From NCBI GenBank assembly GCA_002352375.1, contig DEIH01000084.1:6356-12610 (forward strand): a stretch of 6,255 nucleotides of DNA, given 5' to 3'. Below, one piece after another: positions 6,221 through 6,255 of the stretch. The stretch is from Spirochaeta sp. UBA2779. GTDB taxonomy: Bacteria; Spirochaetota; Spirochaetia; DSM-2461. The notes under the pieces were generated by a model that saw only the letters and a program-made list of their open reading frames with translations, searched no databases and was not told the DNA's origin. Position 1 is the first letter of the stretch, and every line of letters starts with the position of its first letter. The position numbers and the translations under genes are program-made.

Positions 6221-6234
6221 TGGATTGCCGCAAT
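6216..6234. repeat. Overlapping inverted repeats, possible operator
   Basis: GGCAAT (6216-6221) and ATTGCC (6224-6229) form a perfect 6-bp inverted repeat with a 2-bp centre. ATTGC (6224-6228) and GCAAT (6230-6234) form a second one sharing the middle half-site. Three GCAAT/ATTGC half-sites thus cover and flank the candidate -35 of the NifA-type gene. A regulator binding here could block or control that promoter. The region is also within the longer TTG-started frame, so coding constraint is not excluded. Confidence 0.35.
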
Positions 6235-6255
6235 CAGAGCAAAAGGCGGAAGAAT

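Noticed and set aside
6216..6229. Sigma-54 promoter GG...GC near the right end
   Set aside because: The GG and GC dinucleotides are 9 bp apart on both strands instead of the required 10, and the sequence is better explained as an inverted repeat.

Overview
The window carries four complete genes and one gene truncated at the left edge, with ordinary bacterial spacing and roughly balanced base composition. The organism looks like a free-living, probably anaerobic, Gram-negative-type bacterium. A spirochaete is my best guess. It rests on the GlyA variant, the protein with two cyclic-nucleotide domains plus a DNA-binding end, and the style of the transglutaminase fragment. All of this is remembered family resemblance, not a search, so the phylum is uncertain.

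Left part, plus strand. Positions 1-396 hold the last 131 codons of a transglutaminase-like protein. Its Cys-His active site looks altered: Ser stands where the nucleophilic Cys is expected, and a TGG-TGG-TGG run displaces the His by two residues. A 113-bp gap with a good sigma-70-type promoter leads to glyA (510-1811), an intact serine hydroxymethyltransferase with a 14-residue insertion relative to the E. coli enzyme.

Middle part, plus strand. A 218-bp intergenic region contains two stem-loops just after glyA, an isolated inverted repeat, and a strong candidate promoter. This promoter serves a 407-residue Crp/Fnr-like regulator (2030-3253) with one degenerate and one intact cyclic-nucleotide domain, a helical TPR-like spacer and a C-terminal winged helix. 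A membrane-anchored alpha/beta hydrolase with a complete Ser-Asp-His triad follows closely and is probably in the same transcript.

Right part, minus strand. A NifA-type sigma-54 activator (GAF, AAA+ with GAFTGA, Fis-type helix-turn-helix) converges on the hydrolase with only 12 bp between the stop codons. Its best start has no Shine-Dalgarno sequence, and its candidate promoter would place transcription initiation at about the ATG, so a leaderless mRNA is possible. A cluster of inverted GCAAT/ATTGC half-sites overlaps the -35 element.

The genes do not form an obvious single pathway: one housekeeping one-carbon enzyme, two signal-responsive regulators, one lipase/esterase and one possible pseudoenzyme. 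I see no transposon, CRISPR array, RNA gene or phage element, and nothing that makes a convincing new multi-gene system. The points most worth a second look are the transglutaminase active site, the asymmetric double cNMP-domain regulator, and the promoter arrangement of the NifA-type gene.
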